Positions 27,546 through 36,968 of a stretch of DNA of 64,000 nt are shown piece by piece (positions within the stretch are counted from its first letter, which is position 1; each line of letters starts with the position of its first letter). The notes beneath the pieces were generated by a model. That model was not told the DNA's origin, made no database searches, and was given only the letters and a program-made list of their open reading frames with translations. The stretch is from Knoellia sinensis KCTC 19936 (GTDB lineage: Bacteria > Actinomycetota > Actinomycetes > Actinomycetales > Dermatophilaceae). The stretch spans positions 1-64,000 of the forward strand of contig NZ_AVPJ01000010.1 in the NCBI RefSeq assembly GCF_000768705.1, read 5' to 3'. Both the position numbers and the translations under genes were made by a program.

Positions 27546-28198
27546 GACCGCGCCCCCGCCGCTCCGCGCACCCGAAGCCACGGTGTGAGGAGGCGCTGGC
27601 CCAGCAGGATCAGCCCGTCGAAGACCAGGGCAAGCACGACGCAGGCCACGATGCCGGCGACGATCTCCGCCGTGATGAACCGGTCGTAGCCGTCGGTGAG
27701 CAGGTTGCCGAGCTGCGCGACACCGATGAGCGAGGCCACCGACACGATGCTGACGTTGCTCACGGCGGCGACGCGCAGGCCGGCTGCGATGACCGGCACG
27801 GCCAGCGGCAACTCGACCCCGAAGAATCGTCGGAACCCGCGATAACCCATGGCTCGCGCCGCCTGGAGCACGTGGTCGGGCACCGAACTCAACCCATCGG
27901 CCACCGTCCGCACGAGCAGAGCCACCGTGTAGACGGTCATCGCGACGACGACGTTGACCGGATCGAGCACCTTCGTGCCGAGGATGATCGGCATCAGCAC
28001 GAACAGCGCCAGGCTGGGGATCGTGTAGAGCAGGCCCGACGCCGAGATGAGCACGGGATAGAGCCGGGACCAGCGCCGTGCCGCCCAGCCGAGCGGCAGT
28101 GCGATGAGCAGCCCCAGGACGAGTGGGATCCCGGCCAACCACACGTGGCTGCGGGCGAGCGTGAAGATGTCGCCCCAGTGGTCGTTGACCCAGGTCAC
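27542..28198 (-). CDS. Osmoprotectant ABC transporter permease
   Basis: A 218-residue permease with about five to six membrane segments. The coupling loop is VPDHVLQAARAMGYRGFRRFFGVELPLAVP, and YTIPSLALFVLMPIILG is typical of betaine permeases. The GTG at 28198 overlaps the ATPase stop (GTGA). It forms the membrane pore with the other permease in this operon. Confidence 0.9.
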   Translation of the reverse strand: MTWVNDHWGDIFTLARSHVWLAGIPLVLGLLIALPLGWAARRWSRLYPVLISASGLLYTIPSLALFVLMPIILGTKVLDPVNVVVAMTVYTVALLVRTVADGLSSVPDHVLQAARAMGYRGFRRFFGVELPLAVPVIAAGLRVAAVSNVSIVSVASLIGVAQLGNLLTDGYDRFITAEIVAGIVACVVLALVFDGLILLGQRLLTPWLRVRGAAGARS

Positions 28199-29337
28199 GA
28201 CGAGTCCTCGCGCCTGCCGTCTGACCCGGCCTCGGCGAAGCTGTCGGCGAGGTCCTCGTCCGGCCGGTCGGCGGATTCGATGAGTTCAAGAACCTGATGC
28301 GCCCGGACCGTTCCGACGAGCTCGCCCGAGTCGTCGACGATGACGCCACGCCGCGACGGGGAGGACAGCGCCGCGTCCAAGGCCCCGCGCAGCGAACCCG
28401 ATGCCCGAGCCACAGTCCCGCCTCGGTGCAGGTCCTCGGGCGCGACCGCGCCAGAGAGTCGCGACGGCTCGACCCAGCCCAGCGGACGGTGCTGGTCATC
28501 GACGACGAGAACCCACGGCGCCCCGATCCCGTCGACCGTCTCACCGACGACGACGGTCCGCTCGGATGCCAGTGGCAACCGCGGGGTCGGCTGGAACTGC
28601 AACGACCGATAGCCGCGGTCCTTCCCGACGAAGTCCGCGACGAAGTCGTCGACCGGGTGCGCCAGCAGGTAGGCCGGGTCAGAGATCTGGGCGAGAATGC
28701 CGCCCACACGCAGCACCGCCACCTGGTCGCCGAGCTTGATCGCCTCGTCGATGTCGTGCGTGACGAAGACGATCGTCTTGCCGAGTTCCCCCTGGAGCTC
28801 GAGGAACGCGTCCTGGAGTTGCTCGCGCACCACCGGATCCACCGCACTGAACGGCTCGTCCATGAGCATCACCGGCGGGTCCGCGGCCAGCGCCCGGGCC
28901 ACCCCGACGCGCTGCTGTTGCCCACCGGACAGCTGCGACGGGTAGCGGTCGGCGAGCTCGGGAGCGAGACCCACCCGCGACAGCAGTTCACGAGAACGCT
29001 CGGCGATCTTCTTCTTGTCCCAGCCGAGGAGACGTGGGACCGTGCCGACGTTGTCGAGGACGGTGCGGTGGGGGAACAGACCCGCGTGCTGGATGACGTA
29101 GCCGATGCCGCGCCGCAGGTCGGCCTCGTTCATGCGGGAGGTGTCCTGGCCGTCGAGGCTGATCGTGCCCTTCGTCGGCTCGATCATGCGGTTGATCATC
29201 CGCAGCGACGTCGTCTTGCCACATCCCGAAGGCCCGACCAGCACCGTGATCTTGCCGGTGGGCGCGGTGAAGGTGAGGTCATCGACGGCGACCGTGCCGC
29301 CGGGGTACTGCTTCGTCACGCCGTCGAACCGGATCAT
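28195..29337 (-). CDS. Osmoprotectant ABC transporter ATPase with CBS domains
   Basis: A 380-residue ATP-binding subunit. Walker A GPSGCGKTTSLR, Q-loop IQHAGLFPH, signature LSGGQQQRVG, Walker B VMLMDEPFSAVDP and H-loop VTHD are intact. Two C-terminal CBS segments (about 255-370), which in OpuA-type transporters sense ionic strength, include the short dyad PSRRGVIVDDSGELVG. The start at 29337 is favoured because AGGG lies 6-7 nt upstream; an ATG six bases earlier has its Shine-Dalgarno too close. It is the first gene of the operon. Confidence 0.92.
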   Translation of the reverse strand: MIRFDGVTKQYPGGTVAVDDLTFTAPTGKITVLVGPSGCGKTTSLRMINRMIEPTKGTISLDGQDTSRMNEADLRRGIGYVIQHAGLFPHRTVLDNVGTVPRLLGWDKKKIAERSRELLSRVGLAPELADRYPSQLSGGQQQRVGVARALAADPPVMLMDEPFSAVDPVVREQLQDAFLELQGELGKTIVFVTHDIDEAIKLGDQVAVLRVGGILAQISDPAYLLAHPVDDFVADFVGKDRGYRSLQFQPTPRLPLASERTVVVGETVDGIGAPWVLVVDDQHRPLGWVEPSRLSGAVAPEDLHRGGTVARASGSLRGALDAALSSPSRRGVIVDDSGELVGTVRAHQVLELIESADRPDEDLADSFAEAGSDGRREDSS

Positions 29338-29659
29338 CGCCATCCCTCGCGTTCGCGTTGGGTCATGCACCTGCCGTCGCGTATGCCGTGCGGTCCGGCA
29401 CCGCTGCCCCCAAACTAACCGGCACGAGCGGCAAACATGCAGTTCAGAGCACGCGAAACGCTTGTGTCCACGGATCGGTCCACGCTGCGGGAGGGGCGCG
29501 CTCCAGGCGAGCGGACGGCATACCCACGTCCTCTCGATCCTGACGACCCACGGATCGGAGAAAAGACACAAAGGTGACGTCCACTTGGGCAGAAAAGTGA
29601 ACGGATCCGGCCTAGCATGACGCCGACCACCCACAACGGCGAGGGACGGGGACCACGAC
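29338..29659. promoter_or_regulatory. Divergent promoter region between two ABC operons
   Basis: A 322-bp gene-free region between the osmoprotectant operon (minus) and the Ugp-like operon (plus). It contains two octamers, GTATGCCG near 29380 and CGGCATAC near 29517. No clear operator was recognised. Confidence 0.5.
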
Positions 29660-30625
29660 GTGACGACGGCGTCCAGTGACACGGTGCTCGACGAGGTCAC
29701 CGACAGTGCACCGCGTGAGGCTCCGCCCACCACGGCCGCGGGCGGGGAGGCGCGCCGCGAGCGCTGGGTCGCGATCGGCTACCTCCTGCCGGCGCTGGTG
29801 GTCTTCGGGCTCTTCGTCTTCTGGCCGCTCGCGAAGTCGATCCTGCTCTCCGTCCAGGGCACCGACATCCTCGGCAACCCGAGCGGCTTCGTCGGAGGTG
29901 CCCACTACACGCGGCTGTTCGGCGACCCGGACTTCCTCCAGGTGCTGTGGGTGACGTTCGCGTTCACGATCCTCACCGTCATCCCGAGCATCGCCATCGC
30001 TCTCCTCATCGCGTTGCTCCTGCAGTCGCGGATTCGCGGGGTTCGGTTCTTCCGCACCGCCTTTGCGCTGCCGTTCGCGTTCTCGGTCGCGACGGCATCG
30101 GTGATCTTCGGTGTCCTCTTCAACCCGGCCTCGGGCGTGCTCAACGGCATCCTCAGCCACCTCGGCGTCGACAAGGTCCAGTGGCTGACCAACCCCGACC
30201 TCGCGCTCTGGTCGGTCTCCGGCGCGACCGTGTGGATGCAGATCGGCTACAACCTGCTCGTCCTGTCTGCCGGGCTCGGCGCCCTGCCCGAGGACGTGCT
30301 CGAGGCGGCCCGACTCGACGGCGCCAGCGGGTTGCGGCTCCAGCGCAGCATCATCATGCCGCTGCTCACCCCGCAACTGTTCTTCCTCGTCGTCGTCGGC
30401 ACGATCCACTCGTTGCAGAGCTTCGGCCAGATCAAGATCCTCACGGTCGGTGGGCCCGAGGACCGGACCACCACCCTCGTGTACTCGATCTATGAGCAGG
30501 CGTTCGCCAACAACAACAGCAACTACGGCTATGCCTCAGCGCAGGCGATGGTGCTCCTCGTCATCGTCCTCATCATCACGGCGTTGCAGTTCGGGGTGCT
30601 CGAGCGGAAGGTGTTCTACCGGTGA
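29660..30625 (+). CDS. ugpA: ABC transporter permease, glycerol-3-phosphate/sugar type (UgpA-like)
   Basis: A 321-residue MalF/UgpA-type permease with six membrane segments after a hydrophilic 34-residue N-terminus. The EAA loop is LPEDVLEAARLDGASGLRLQRSIIMPLLTP, followed by FGQIKILTVGGP. GTG start at 29660. It overlaps the second permease by 4 nt. Assignment to Ugp rests mainly on the binding protein of the same operon; another carbohydrate is possible. Confidence 0.82.
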   Translation: MTTASSDTVLDEVTDSAPREAPPTTAAGGEARRERWVAIGYLLPALVVFGLFVFWPLAKSILLSVQGTDILGNPSGFVGGAHYTRLFGDPDFLQVLWVTFAFTILTVIPSIAIALLIALLLQSRIRGVRFFRTAFALPFAFSVATASVIFGVLFNPASGVLNGILSHLGVDKVQWLTNPDLALWSVSGATVWMQIGYNLLVLSAGLGALPEDVLEAARLDGASGLRLQRSIIMPLLTPQLFFLVVVGTIHSLQSFGQIKILTVGGPEDRTTTLVYSIYEQAFANNNSNYGYASAQAMVLLVIVLIITALQFGVLERKVFYR

Positions 30626-31446
30626 AGTCCCGCAAGTTCGGCAATGTCGGGACCTACCTCATCCTCGGCGTGCTCTTCCTCATCGTGCTGTTCCCCGTCT
30701 ACTACGGCCTCGTGGGCTCGTTCATGGGTGAGCGCGACACCAACAGCTTCCCGCCGGCCCTGTGGCCCAAGAACGGGCTGCACCCCGAGAACTACTCCAA
30801 CGCGCTGGGCATCATCCCGCTCGGCAACCAGTACCTCACGAGCGTCCTGCAGACCCTCGCCATCACGCTGGGGCAGCTCATCACGAGTGCGCTCGCGGCC
30901 TACGCGTTCGTCTTCCTCAACCTGCGCTGGCGGGCGTTCTGGTTCGGCGTCTTCCTCTCGACGATGATGATCCCGTTCGAGTCGATCATCATCCCGAACT
31001 ACCTGCTGATCTCGCAGTGGGGACTCAAGGACACGATCGCCGGGCTCGCATTGCCCTTCCTCGCAACGGGATTCGGCACGTTCCTGCTGCGGCAGTCCTT
31101 CCTGTCGTTCCCCATGGAGCTCCGTGACGCGGCGCGGGTCGACGGGGCCGGGCACTTCCGCTTCCTCTTCTCGATCCTGCTGCCGCTCAGCCGTCCCAGC
31201 CTCGCCGCGCTTGGGATCTGGTCGGCACTCTCGGCCTGGAACATGTATTTCTGGCCGCTCCTCGCCACCGAGGACCCGCGGCATCAGACGATCCAGATCG
31301 GCATCAGCCAGCTGCAGACCTCGGACTCCGACTCCCCCGGCATGGTGCTGGCCGGCGTGATGCTCGCGCTCTTCCCCACCCTTCTGCTCGTGATCTTCGG
31401 GCAGCGCTTCATCGTTCGCGGGCTCACCGCGGGCGCCGTCAAGTAG
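30622..31446 (+). CDS. ugpE: ABC transporter permease, glycerol-3-phosphate/sugar type (UgpE-like)
   Basis: A 274-residue MalG/UgpE-type permease with six membrane segments. The coupling loop FPMELRDAARVDGAGHFRFLFSILLPLSRP is intact, as is the NMYFWPLLAT segment typical of UgpE-like proteins. The GTG overlaps the preceding TGA (GTGA). It partners UgpA. Confidence 0.83.
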   Translation: MKSRKFGNVGTYLILGVLFLIVLFPVYYGLVGSFMGERDTNSFPPALWPKNGLHPENYSNALGIIPLGNQYLTSVLQTLAITLGQLITSALAAYAFVFLNLRWRAFWFGVFLSTMMIPFESIIIPNYLLISQWGLKDTIAGLALPFLATGFGTFLLRQSFLSFPMELRDAARVDGAGHFRFLFSILLPLSRPSLAALGIWSALSAWNMYFWPLLATEDPRHQTIQIGISQLQTSDSDSPGMVLAGVMLALFPTLLLVIFGQRFIVRGLTAGAVK

Positions 31447-31484
31447 GTCCAACCAGGTCCAGGTCACCGAACAAAGGAGTTTGC

Positions 31485-32918
31485 GTGAAAACCACGACTT
31501 CCAGCCCATCGAGGCCCAGACGTCTTCGGTATGCCGTGCCGGCCGTTGCGCTGTCGGCGAGCCTCGCGCTCGCCGCCTGTGGCAGCGACTCCGGCTCCGG
31601 TGACGGGGGCGGCGGCGACGGGGGCAGCGGAGGAGCTCCCGCAGCCGACGTCCTCGACAAGGCCACCGGCGTCACCACGGTGTCCTTCTGGCACGCGATG
31701 GACGGCACCAACGCCGAGGCGCTCGACAAGCTCGTCGCCGACTTCAACGCGGCCAACACCGGCAAGATCGAGGTGAAGTCGACCTATGCGGGCAAGTACG
31801 ACGACGTCATCACGAAATACAAGGCCGCCATTCAGAGCAAGTCGACGCCCGACGTCATCCAGATCTATGACATCGGCAGCCGCTTCATGATCGACGCGAA
31901 GCAGACCATCCCGATGCAGGCGTTCATTGACCGCGACAAGCTCGACGTGTCGGACCTGCAGCCCAACATCGCGGGCTACTACAGCATCGACGACAAGCTG
32001 AACTCGATGCCGTTCAACACCTCGATGCCGGTGCTCTACTACAACAAGACGCTCTTCAAGGAGGCCGGCCTCGACCCCGAGAACCCGCCGCAGGACCTCG
32101 CGGCCATCCGCGCCGCGGCCGAGAAGCTGTCCAAGAAGGGCGGCGGTCCTGCTGACTACGGCTTCGGCGCGGCGATCTATGGCTGGCTCCTCGAGCAGTT
32201 CATCGCCACCGACGGCAAGGAGTACTGCGACCAGGGCAACGGCCGCGACGGCAAGGCGACCAAGGTGCTGTTCGACCAGCCGGAGGCCGTCGAGGTCGTG
32301 AAGTGGTGGCAGACGATGGTCAAGGACGGCCTCGCCGCCAACACCGGCCGCGACACCAAGGCTGCCCAGGCAGCCTTCAAGTCCGGCCAGGCCGCGATCA
32401 CGCTCGAGTCGACCGGCCAGCTCGGCGGCTTCAGCAAGGCCGCCAAGGAGGGTGGTTGGGAGCTCGGCGCCGCGAACTACCCGCACATCAAGGCCGGCAC
32501 CGAGGGTGGGCCGATCATCGGCGGTGCGTCCCTGTGGATCAACAGCGCGAACCACGAGGACGTCCAGCAGGAAGCCGCGTGGCGCTTCGTGAAGTTCGCC
32601 GCTGACAAGAAGAGCCAGGCCGAGTGGCACATCGGCACCGGCTACTTCCCCATCAGCAAGGGCGCGCTGAACGAACCGGCCGACGTGGAGTACCGCAAGG
32701 CCAACCCGCTCTTCGACGTCGCCGTCAAGCAGCTCGAGGGCACGAAACTGAGCAAGGCCACGCAGGGCTGCCTCCTCGGGGTCATGCCCCAGGCACGCAA
32801 GGCGTCCGAGGACGGGCTCGAGGCCGCACTCAACGGCACCGACGCCCAGGAGGCCATGACCAAGGCGGCCGAGTCCCTGAGCGGCCAGATCAGCCAGTAC
32901 AACAGCTCCGTCGAGTGA
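31485..32918 (+). CDS. ugpB: ABC transporter substrate-binding lipoprotein (UgpB-like)
   Basis: A 477-residue extracellular solute-binding protein. The signal peptide ends in the lipobox LAAC, followed by a Gly/Ser linker. TTVSFWHAMDGTNAEALDKLV, STYAGKYDDVITKYKAA, VIQIYDIGSRFM and TSMPVLYYNKTLFKEAG match UgpB-type binders. The GTG at 31485 has AAAGGAG 6 nt upstream. No ATPase gene is next to the operon, so a shared MsiK-type ATPase from elsewhere would be needed. Confidence 0.83.
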   Translation: MKTTTSSPSRPRRLRYAVPAVALSASLALAACGSDSGSGDGGGGDGGSGGAPAADVLDKATGVTTVSFWHAMDGTNAEALDKLVADFNAANTGKIEVKSTYAGKYDDVITKYKAAIQSKSTPDVIQIYDIGSRFMIDAKQTIPMQAFIDRDKLDVSDLQPNIAGYYSIDDKLNSMPFNTSMPVLYYNKTLFKEAGLDPENPPQDLAAIRAAAEKLSKKGGGPADYGFGAAIYGWLLEQFIATDGKEYCDQGNGRDGKATKVLFDQPEAVEVVKWWQTMVKDGLAANTGRDTKAAQAAFKSGQAAITLESTGQLGGFSKAAKEGGWELGAANYPHIKAGTEGGPIIGGASLWINSANHEDVQQEAAWRFVKFAADKKSQAEWHIGTGYFPISKGALNEPADVEYRKANPLFDVAVKQLEGTKLSKATQGCLLGVMPQARKASEDGLEAALNGTDAQEAMTKAAESLSGQISQYNSSVE

Positions 32919-32945
32919 CCTGACCTGTTCCGGTGGGTCAGGTCA
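32916..32945. terminator. Bidirectional terminator overlapping two stop codons
   Basis: A perfect 10-bp stem, TGACCTGACC (32916-32925) and GGTCAGGTCA (32936-32945), has a 10-nt loop. Its first three bases are the UgpB-like stop and its last three are the stop of the converging amidase gene. Confidence 0.8.
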
Positions 32946-34367
32946 GTCCTGAGCCGCCAGCGAAGCGAAGGGTGACGCCTCCTCGAGATCGAACGCGATC
33001 TCGAGGAGGCGTCGGTCTTCCCCGAGCCGGGCGGACAGCATGACTCCGACGGGTCGCCCGTCGGTCGTCTCGCCGAGCGGCAGCGAGATCGCAGGGGCAC
33101 CGGTCGCGTTGGCCAGCGGGGTGAAGCCGGCGTAGCGCACGAGCTTCTCGAAGTGCTCCTCGAACGTCTGGTCCGCGTTGAGGTGGCCGATCTTCGGCGG
33201 CGTGTGAGTCAGGACCGGCGACAGGACGAGGTCGACGTCGCCGAAGCGCCTCTGCTGCACCGCTCCTGAGGCCGCCAGCCGGGCGATGAAGAGCGGCGCC
33301 CGGTGGGCCCGACGGCGGAAGCGCTTGGCCAACCCCAGGGTCAGCGGGTCCAGCTGGGAGGCGTCGAAATCGGAGCCGAACATGCCACCGCGATTGGACG
33401 ACACGGCATACGCAAGAAGTGACCAGTAGTCCTCGAAGTCGGCCTTGAAGAACTTCGGGATGGGCGCGTCGTACTCAACGACACTGTGCCCCAACGATTC
33501 CAGGAGCTTTCCGGTGCGCTCGACGGCCGCACGAGTGTCCGTGTCCGACGGCGGCGTGAAGGGCGAGTCGACCATGACGCCGATCCGCAGCGGGCGCGCC
33601 GGGCCGTCCGCGACCTGTCCGATCGGCTGGAGCCGCGGGTTGCGATAGCTGCGCTCGGCCGCCTCGAAGAACCGCGCGGTGTCACGGACGCTGCGAGTCA
33701 GCACCCCGTCGACGACGACCTTGACCGGCATGGTCGCGTTCCCCTCGTCCAGACGCAGGCGCCCGCGGGACGGCTTGAGACCGACGAGTCCGCACGCGGC
33801 GGCCGGGATGCGGATCGAACCGCCACCGTCGTTGCCGTGGGCGAACGGCAACGCGCCGCTCGCGACGAGGGCGGCCGAGCCGCCCGACGAACCACCGGTG
33901 CTGTATGCCGTGTCCCACGGGTTCCGGGTCACGTCACCACCGACGCGTTCCGTCGTCGCGGTCCACCCGAACTCCGGCATCGTCGTCGAGCAGACCGGGA
34001 TGGCGCCGGTGTCGAGGAACTGCTTGGTGAAGGCCCCGTCGAAGGTGCCCGGCTGGGACGGGATGGCCCGCGAACCCATGCCGGTGGGCATGCCCGCGAC
34101 GTGGATGTTGTCCTTCGTGGCCGTGGGCACCCCGGCAAAGGCGCCACGCACCCGACCCGTCGACGCGCGGCGGCGGGCGCGGTCGTGGTCGGTGGCGGCC
34201 ACGGCATTGAGGGCCCCGTTGACCGCCGCGACGCGGGCGATGGCCGCATCAACGGCCTCTGCGGCGGAGATCTCCCCACCGGCGATGCGTTCCGCGACTC
34301 CGGTCGCGTCGTCGGTGCCCAGCACGTCGTCGGTGAAGGCGCTGACGCGCCCCGTTGCAACAGTCAT
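32943..34367 (-). CDS. Amidase-signature family amidase
   Basis: A 474-residue amidase. The Ser-cisSer-Lys triad is visible as Lys85 (TATKDN), Ser160 (STGGSSGG) and Ser184 (NDGGGSIRIP). These enzymes hydrolyse carboxamides; the substrate here is unknown. It is not GatA because no gatB/gatC is near and the C-terminal part differs. It is a single gene, divergent from an MFS exporter across 32 bp, which suggests shared control. Confidence 0.9.
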   Translation of the reverse strand: MTVATGRVSAFTDDVLGTDDATGVAERIAGGEISAAEAVDAAIARVAAVNGALNAVAATDHDRARRRASTGRVRGAFAGVPTATKDNIHVAGMPTGMGSRAIPSQPGTFDGAFTKQFLDTGAIPVCSTTMPEFGWTATTERVGGDVTRNPWDTAYSTGGSSGGSAALVASGALPFAHGNDGGGSIRIPAAACGLVGLKPSRGRLRLDEGNATMPVKVVVDGVLTRSVRDTARFFEAAERSYRNPRLQPIGQVADGPARPLRIGVMVDSPFTPPSDTDTRAAVERTGKLLESLGHSVVEYDAPIPKFFKADFEDYWSLLAYAVSSNRGGMFGSDFDASQLDPLTLGLAKRFRRRAHRAPLFIARLAASGAVQQRRFGDVDLVLSPVLTHTPPKIGHLNADQTFEEHFEKLVRYAGFTPLANATGAPAISLPLGETTDGRPVGVMLSARLGEDRRLLEIAFDLEEASPFASLAAQD

Positions 34368-34399
34368 GGCCCATTCCTACCCGACGGTAGGGAGTCAGA

Positions 34400-35830
34400 A
34401 TGGGTCGTGTGACCGAATTCCTCGCTCGAGAGACCACACGCGGCCGCGTCACGCTCACCGCCGTCACCCTCGGATCGGGCATCGCGATCCTCGACGGGTC
34501 GGTCGTCAACGTCGCTCTCCGGACGATCGGCACCGAACTCGATGCCTCACTGGAGCAGCTCCAGTGGGTCATCAACGGCTACATGCTCGCCCTGGCCTCC
34601 CTCGTGCTCGTCGGCGGCGCCCTGGGCGATCGGCTCGGTCGGCGTCGGATCTATCTCATCGGCATGACGTGGTTCCTCGTCGCGAGCGCCCTGTGCGCGG
34701 TGGCCCAGACGCCCGGGCAGCTCATCGCCATGCGCGTGCTCCAGGGCATCGGGGCTGCCCTGCTCACGCCGGGCGGACTCGCAATCATCCAGAGCGTGTT
34801 CCGGCGCGAGGACCGGGCCGCAGCCATCGGCACCTGGGCGGGCATGTCCGGGATCGCCGCGGCGATCGGGCCCTTTGTCGGGGGCTGGCTCGTCGACAGC
34901 GGCGGGTGGCGGTGGATCTTCGGGATCAACATCCCTCTGTGTCTGGCCGTCATCGCGATGACCCTGTGGGCGACGCCGGAGACCCGCGACACGGAGGCCA
35001 CCGGGCGAGGGTTCGACGGGCTCGGGGCCGGGCTCACCGTCATCGCCCTTGGCGGCCTGACCTATGCGCTGACCGCTTCGGCGTCGATGAGCCGGAGCCT
35101 GTTCGTCGCGCTGCTCGCGGTGTCCATGGTGGCGATGGTGGGGTTCGTGGTGGCCGAACGCCGCGCGCGCACACCGCTCGTGCAGCTCTCGCTCTTCGGC
35201 GATCGGGTCTTCTCGGCCGCGAACGCGATGACCTTCGTCGTCTATGGCGCTTTGGGGGTCGTCTTCTTCATCCTCGTCCTGCACCTCCAGGTGTCAGCGG
35301 GTTGGTCGGCGCTGGCAGCTGGCCTCACCGGGCTCCCCACCACGATCGCCCTGATGCTCCTGTCCTCTCGGGCGGCCCAGCTGTCGGACCGCATCGGACC
35401 CCGCATCCCCATGGCTCTCGGGCCGGTCATCTGCGCGGTCGGGGTGCTGTTGGTGATGCCGGCAGGACGCGGGGCGACGTGGTGGACGGTGCTGCCGGGG
35501 CTCGTGGTCTTCTCGCTGGGGCTGGCGCTCCTCGTCTCGCCGCTCACCGCGACCGTGCTGGCTGCCGCCCCCGACCGGTTTGCCGGGGTCGCCAGTGGCG
35601 TCAACAACGCGGTGGCCCGGGCGGGCTCGTTGCTGGCGGTGGCCGCGCTGCCTGCCTTGGTCGGGCTGTCCGGCGACGACTACCAGGACCCGTCCGCGAT
35701 GACGTCGGGCTTCCGGGCCTCGATGGTCATCTGCGCCGTGCTGCTCACGATCGGCGGAGTGGTCAGCTGGTTCGGCCTCGCCGGGACCTCACCAACCCCC
35801 CGTACCGAACCCGCCCAATTGGACGCTTAG
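34400..35830 (+). CDS. MFS drug:H+ antiporter, DHA2 (EmrB/QacA) type
   Basis: A 476-residue transporter with about 14 membrane segments. Motif LDGSVVNVALRTIG in TM1 and GGALGDRLGRRRIYLIGM (motif A) are typical of the DHA2 family, and motif C-like IAAAIGPFVGGWLVD occurs in TM5. The last codons (TEPAQLDA and stop) are supplied by the intergenic repeat element that starts near 35801. ATG start at 34400. Exported compound unknown. Confidence 0.9.
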   Translation: MGRVTEFLARETTRGRVTLTAVTLGSGIAILDGSVVNVALRTIGTELDASLEQLQWVINGYMLALASLVLVGGALGDRLGRRRIYLIGMTWFLVASALCAVAQTPGQLIAMRVLQGIGAALLTPGGLAIIQSVFRREDRAAAIGTWAGMSGIAAAIGPFVGGWLVDSGGWRWIFGINIPLCLAVIAMTLWATPETRDTEATGRGFDGLGAGLTVIALGGLTYALTASASMSRSLFVALLAVSMVAMVGFVVAERRARTPLVQLSLFGDRVFSAANAMTFVVYGALGVVFFILVLHLQVSAGWSALAAGLTGLPTTIALMLLSSRAAQLSDRIGPRIPMALGPVICAVGVLLVMPAGRGATWWTVLPGLVVFSLGLALLVSPLTATVLAAAPDRFAGVASGVNNAVARAGSLLAVAALPALVGLSGDDYQDPSAMTSGFRASMVICAVLLTIGGVVSWFGLAGTSPTPRTEPAQLDA

Positions 35831-35983
35831 CGACCTTCAACGTTCACCCTGCAACGTCCCCAACTCACCGAATTCCTCGGTTCGGGACATCAAGGTTTCA
35901 ACGTCCCGAACTCACCCGATTGGACGCTTGCGCACATTGATGGTTCACCGTGCAGAACCGTCCTATTGGGTGAGTTCGGGACG
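35801..35983. repeat. Intergenic repeat element copies with hairpin, at a convergent junction
   Basis: Several copies of the CACCCAATTGGACG-type element: a direct copy at about 35801-35829 (core GCCCAATTGGACGC), a diverged one near 35853-35880, and a hairpin whose 25-nt arms are 35902-35926 and 35959-35983 (two mismatches). The element supplies the stop codons of both flanking genes. It probably acts as a bidirectional terminator. Confidence 0.8.
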
Positions 35984-36613
35984 TAGGAGTGAGGCGACCA
36001 CGAAGTCGGCGACGTCGCGGTGCCACATCCGAGCGTGCCGCAGCATCCCGTGGATCTCACCCTCGATGGGCCGCCACGTCACGTCGGCCCCCTGTGCCCG
36101 CAACTCTTCCGCCAGGCGCTCAGTGTGCTGCGGATCGGTCGTCCGGTCCTTCACCCCGTGCATGAGCAGCACGTTCAGCCCGGGCCGGCCCCACCGCAGG
36201 TCCCCTTCGACGACCCACGGCGCCAGCCCGACGATCGTCGTCACCCCGGGCTCCCCGGCCAGGTGGGTGGCGACACGACCACCCATGGAGTGGCCGATCA
36301 GCGCGATGGGCAGGCCGGCATACCGGGCACGGATCTGGTCCAACGCCCACCGGGCATCGACGAGCGGCGTCTGCTCCTCACCGTTCCAGCCGTGATAGCG
36401 GTTCTTCAGGCGTACGACCGCGAGCCGGTCGCCGGCAGCGCGCTCGATCGCCGTGGCGAACGGCTTCATCCGCAGCACCGGACCCGCAGACCAAGGCATC
36501 GGGCCGTAGCCCTTCGCGCCGCCGCCGTGCAGCACGAGCGCCACCCCTTCCGCACTGGGCGGCATCGACCCACGCAGGTCGTGGGCGACGAGCCTCCCCA
36601 GCGGGTCCTTCAC
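35963..36613 (-). CDS. Alpha/beta hydrolase
   Basis: A 216-residue serine hydrolase. The nucleophile elbow GHSMGG gives Ser109, with acid candidate Asp156 (HGVKDRTTD) and His188 (EIHGM). Substrate unknown; dienelactone-hydrolase-like size. The GTG at 36613 overlaps the cutA stop (GTGA), so it is translated with cutA; a GTG at 36649 would lie inside cutA. The C-terminal residues RPELTQ and the stop are encoded by the intergenic repeat element, nearly the same ending as the unrelated CHAT protein (RPQLTQ). Confidence 0.85.
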   Translation of the reverse strand: MKDPLGRLVAHDLRGSMPPSAEGVALVLHGGGAKGYGPMPWSAGPVLRMKPFATAIERAAGDRLAVVRLKNRYHGWNGEEQTPLVDARWALDQIRARYAGLPIALIGHSMGGRVATHLAGEPGVTTIVGLAPWVVEGDLRWGRPGLNVLLMHGVKDRTTDPQHTERLAEELRAQGADVTWRPIEGEIHGMLRHARMWHRDVADFVVASLLRPELTQ

Positions 36614-36966
36614 GAACCGCCGCCCTGGCTGACCTCGGCGACGAGCCACGCGGCATACGCGGCACTGGCCTCGACGATCGGGACGGCGATGATCTCGGGG
36701 GTTTCGTACGGGTGGACCTCCCCGACCCGCTCGAGGATTGCGTCGAACCGTGACCGGTGCGTCTTCGCGAGGACCAGGTCCTCGTCTGCGGTCGTGACCT
36801 CACCGTCCCAGCGGAACGTCGAGGTCATGCCCGGCAGCACCTGGGTGCAGGCCGCCAACCGCTCCTCGACGAGGAGGCGGGCGATGCGTGGGGCGTCGGC
36901 TGCCGGGGCCGCAATACGGACTTCGAGTAGTCCGTTGCCACTGCCCACGCCCGGCACGCCCGCCAT
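36610..36966 (-). CDS. cutA: Divalent-cation tolerance protein CutA
   Basis: A 118-residue CutA1 homologue, a trimeric ferredoxin-like protein linked to copper/divalent metal tolerance. Family motifs ARLLVEERLAACTQVLPG, TFRWDGEV, VLAKTHRSRFDAI and the signature VHPYETPEIIAVPI are complete. The ATG at 36966 is preferred because AGGTG lies 5 nt upstream; a GTG at 36972 would overlap the dcd stop. It lies directly after dcd. Confidence 0.92.
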   Translation of the reverse strand: MAGVPGVGSGNGLLEVRIAAPAADAPRIARLLVEERLAACTQVLPGMTSTFRWDGEVTTADEDLVLAKTHRSRFDAILERVGEVHPYETPEIIAVPIVEASAAYAAWLVAEVSQGGGS

Positions 36967-36968
36967 GG

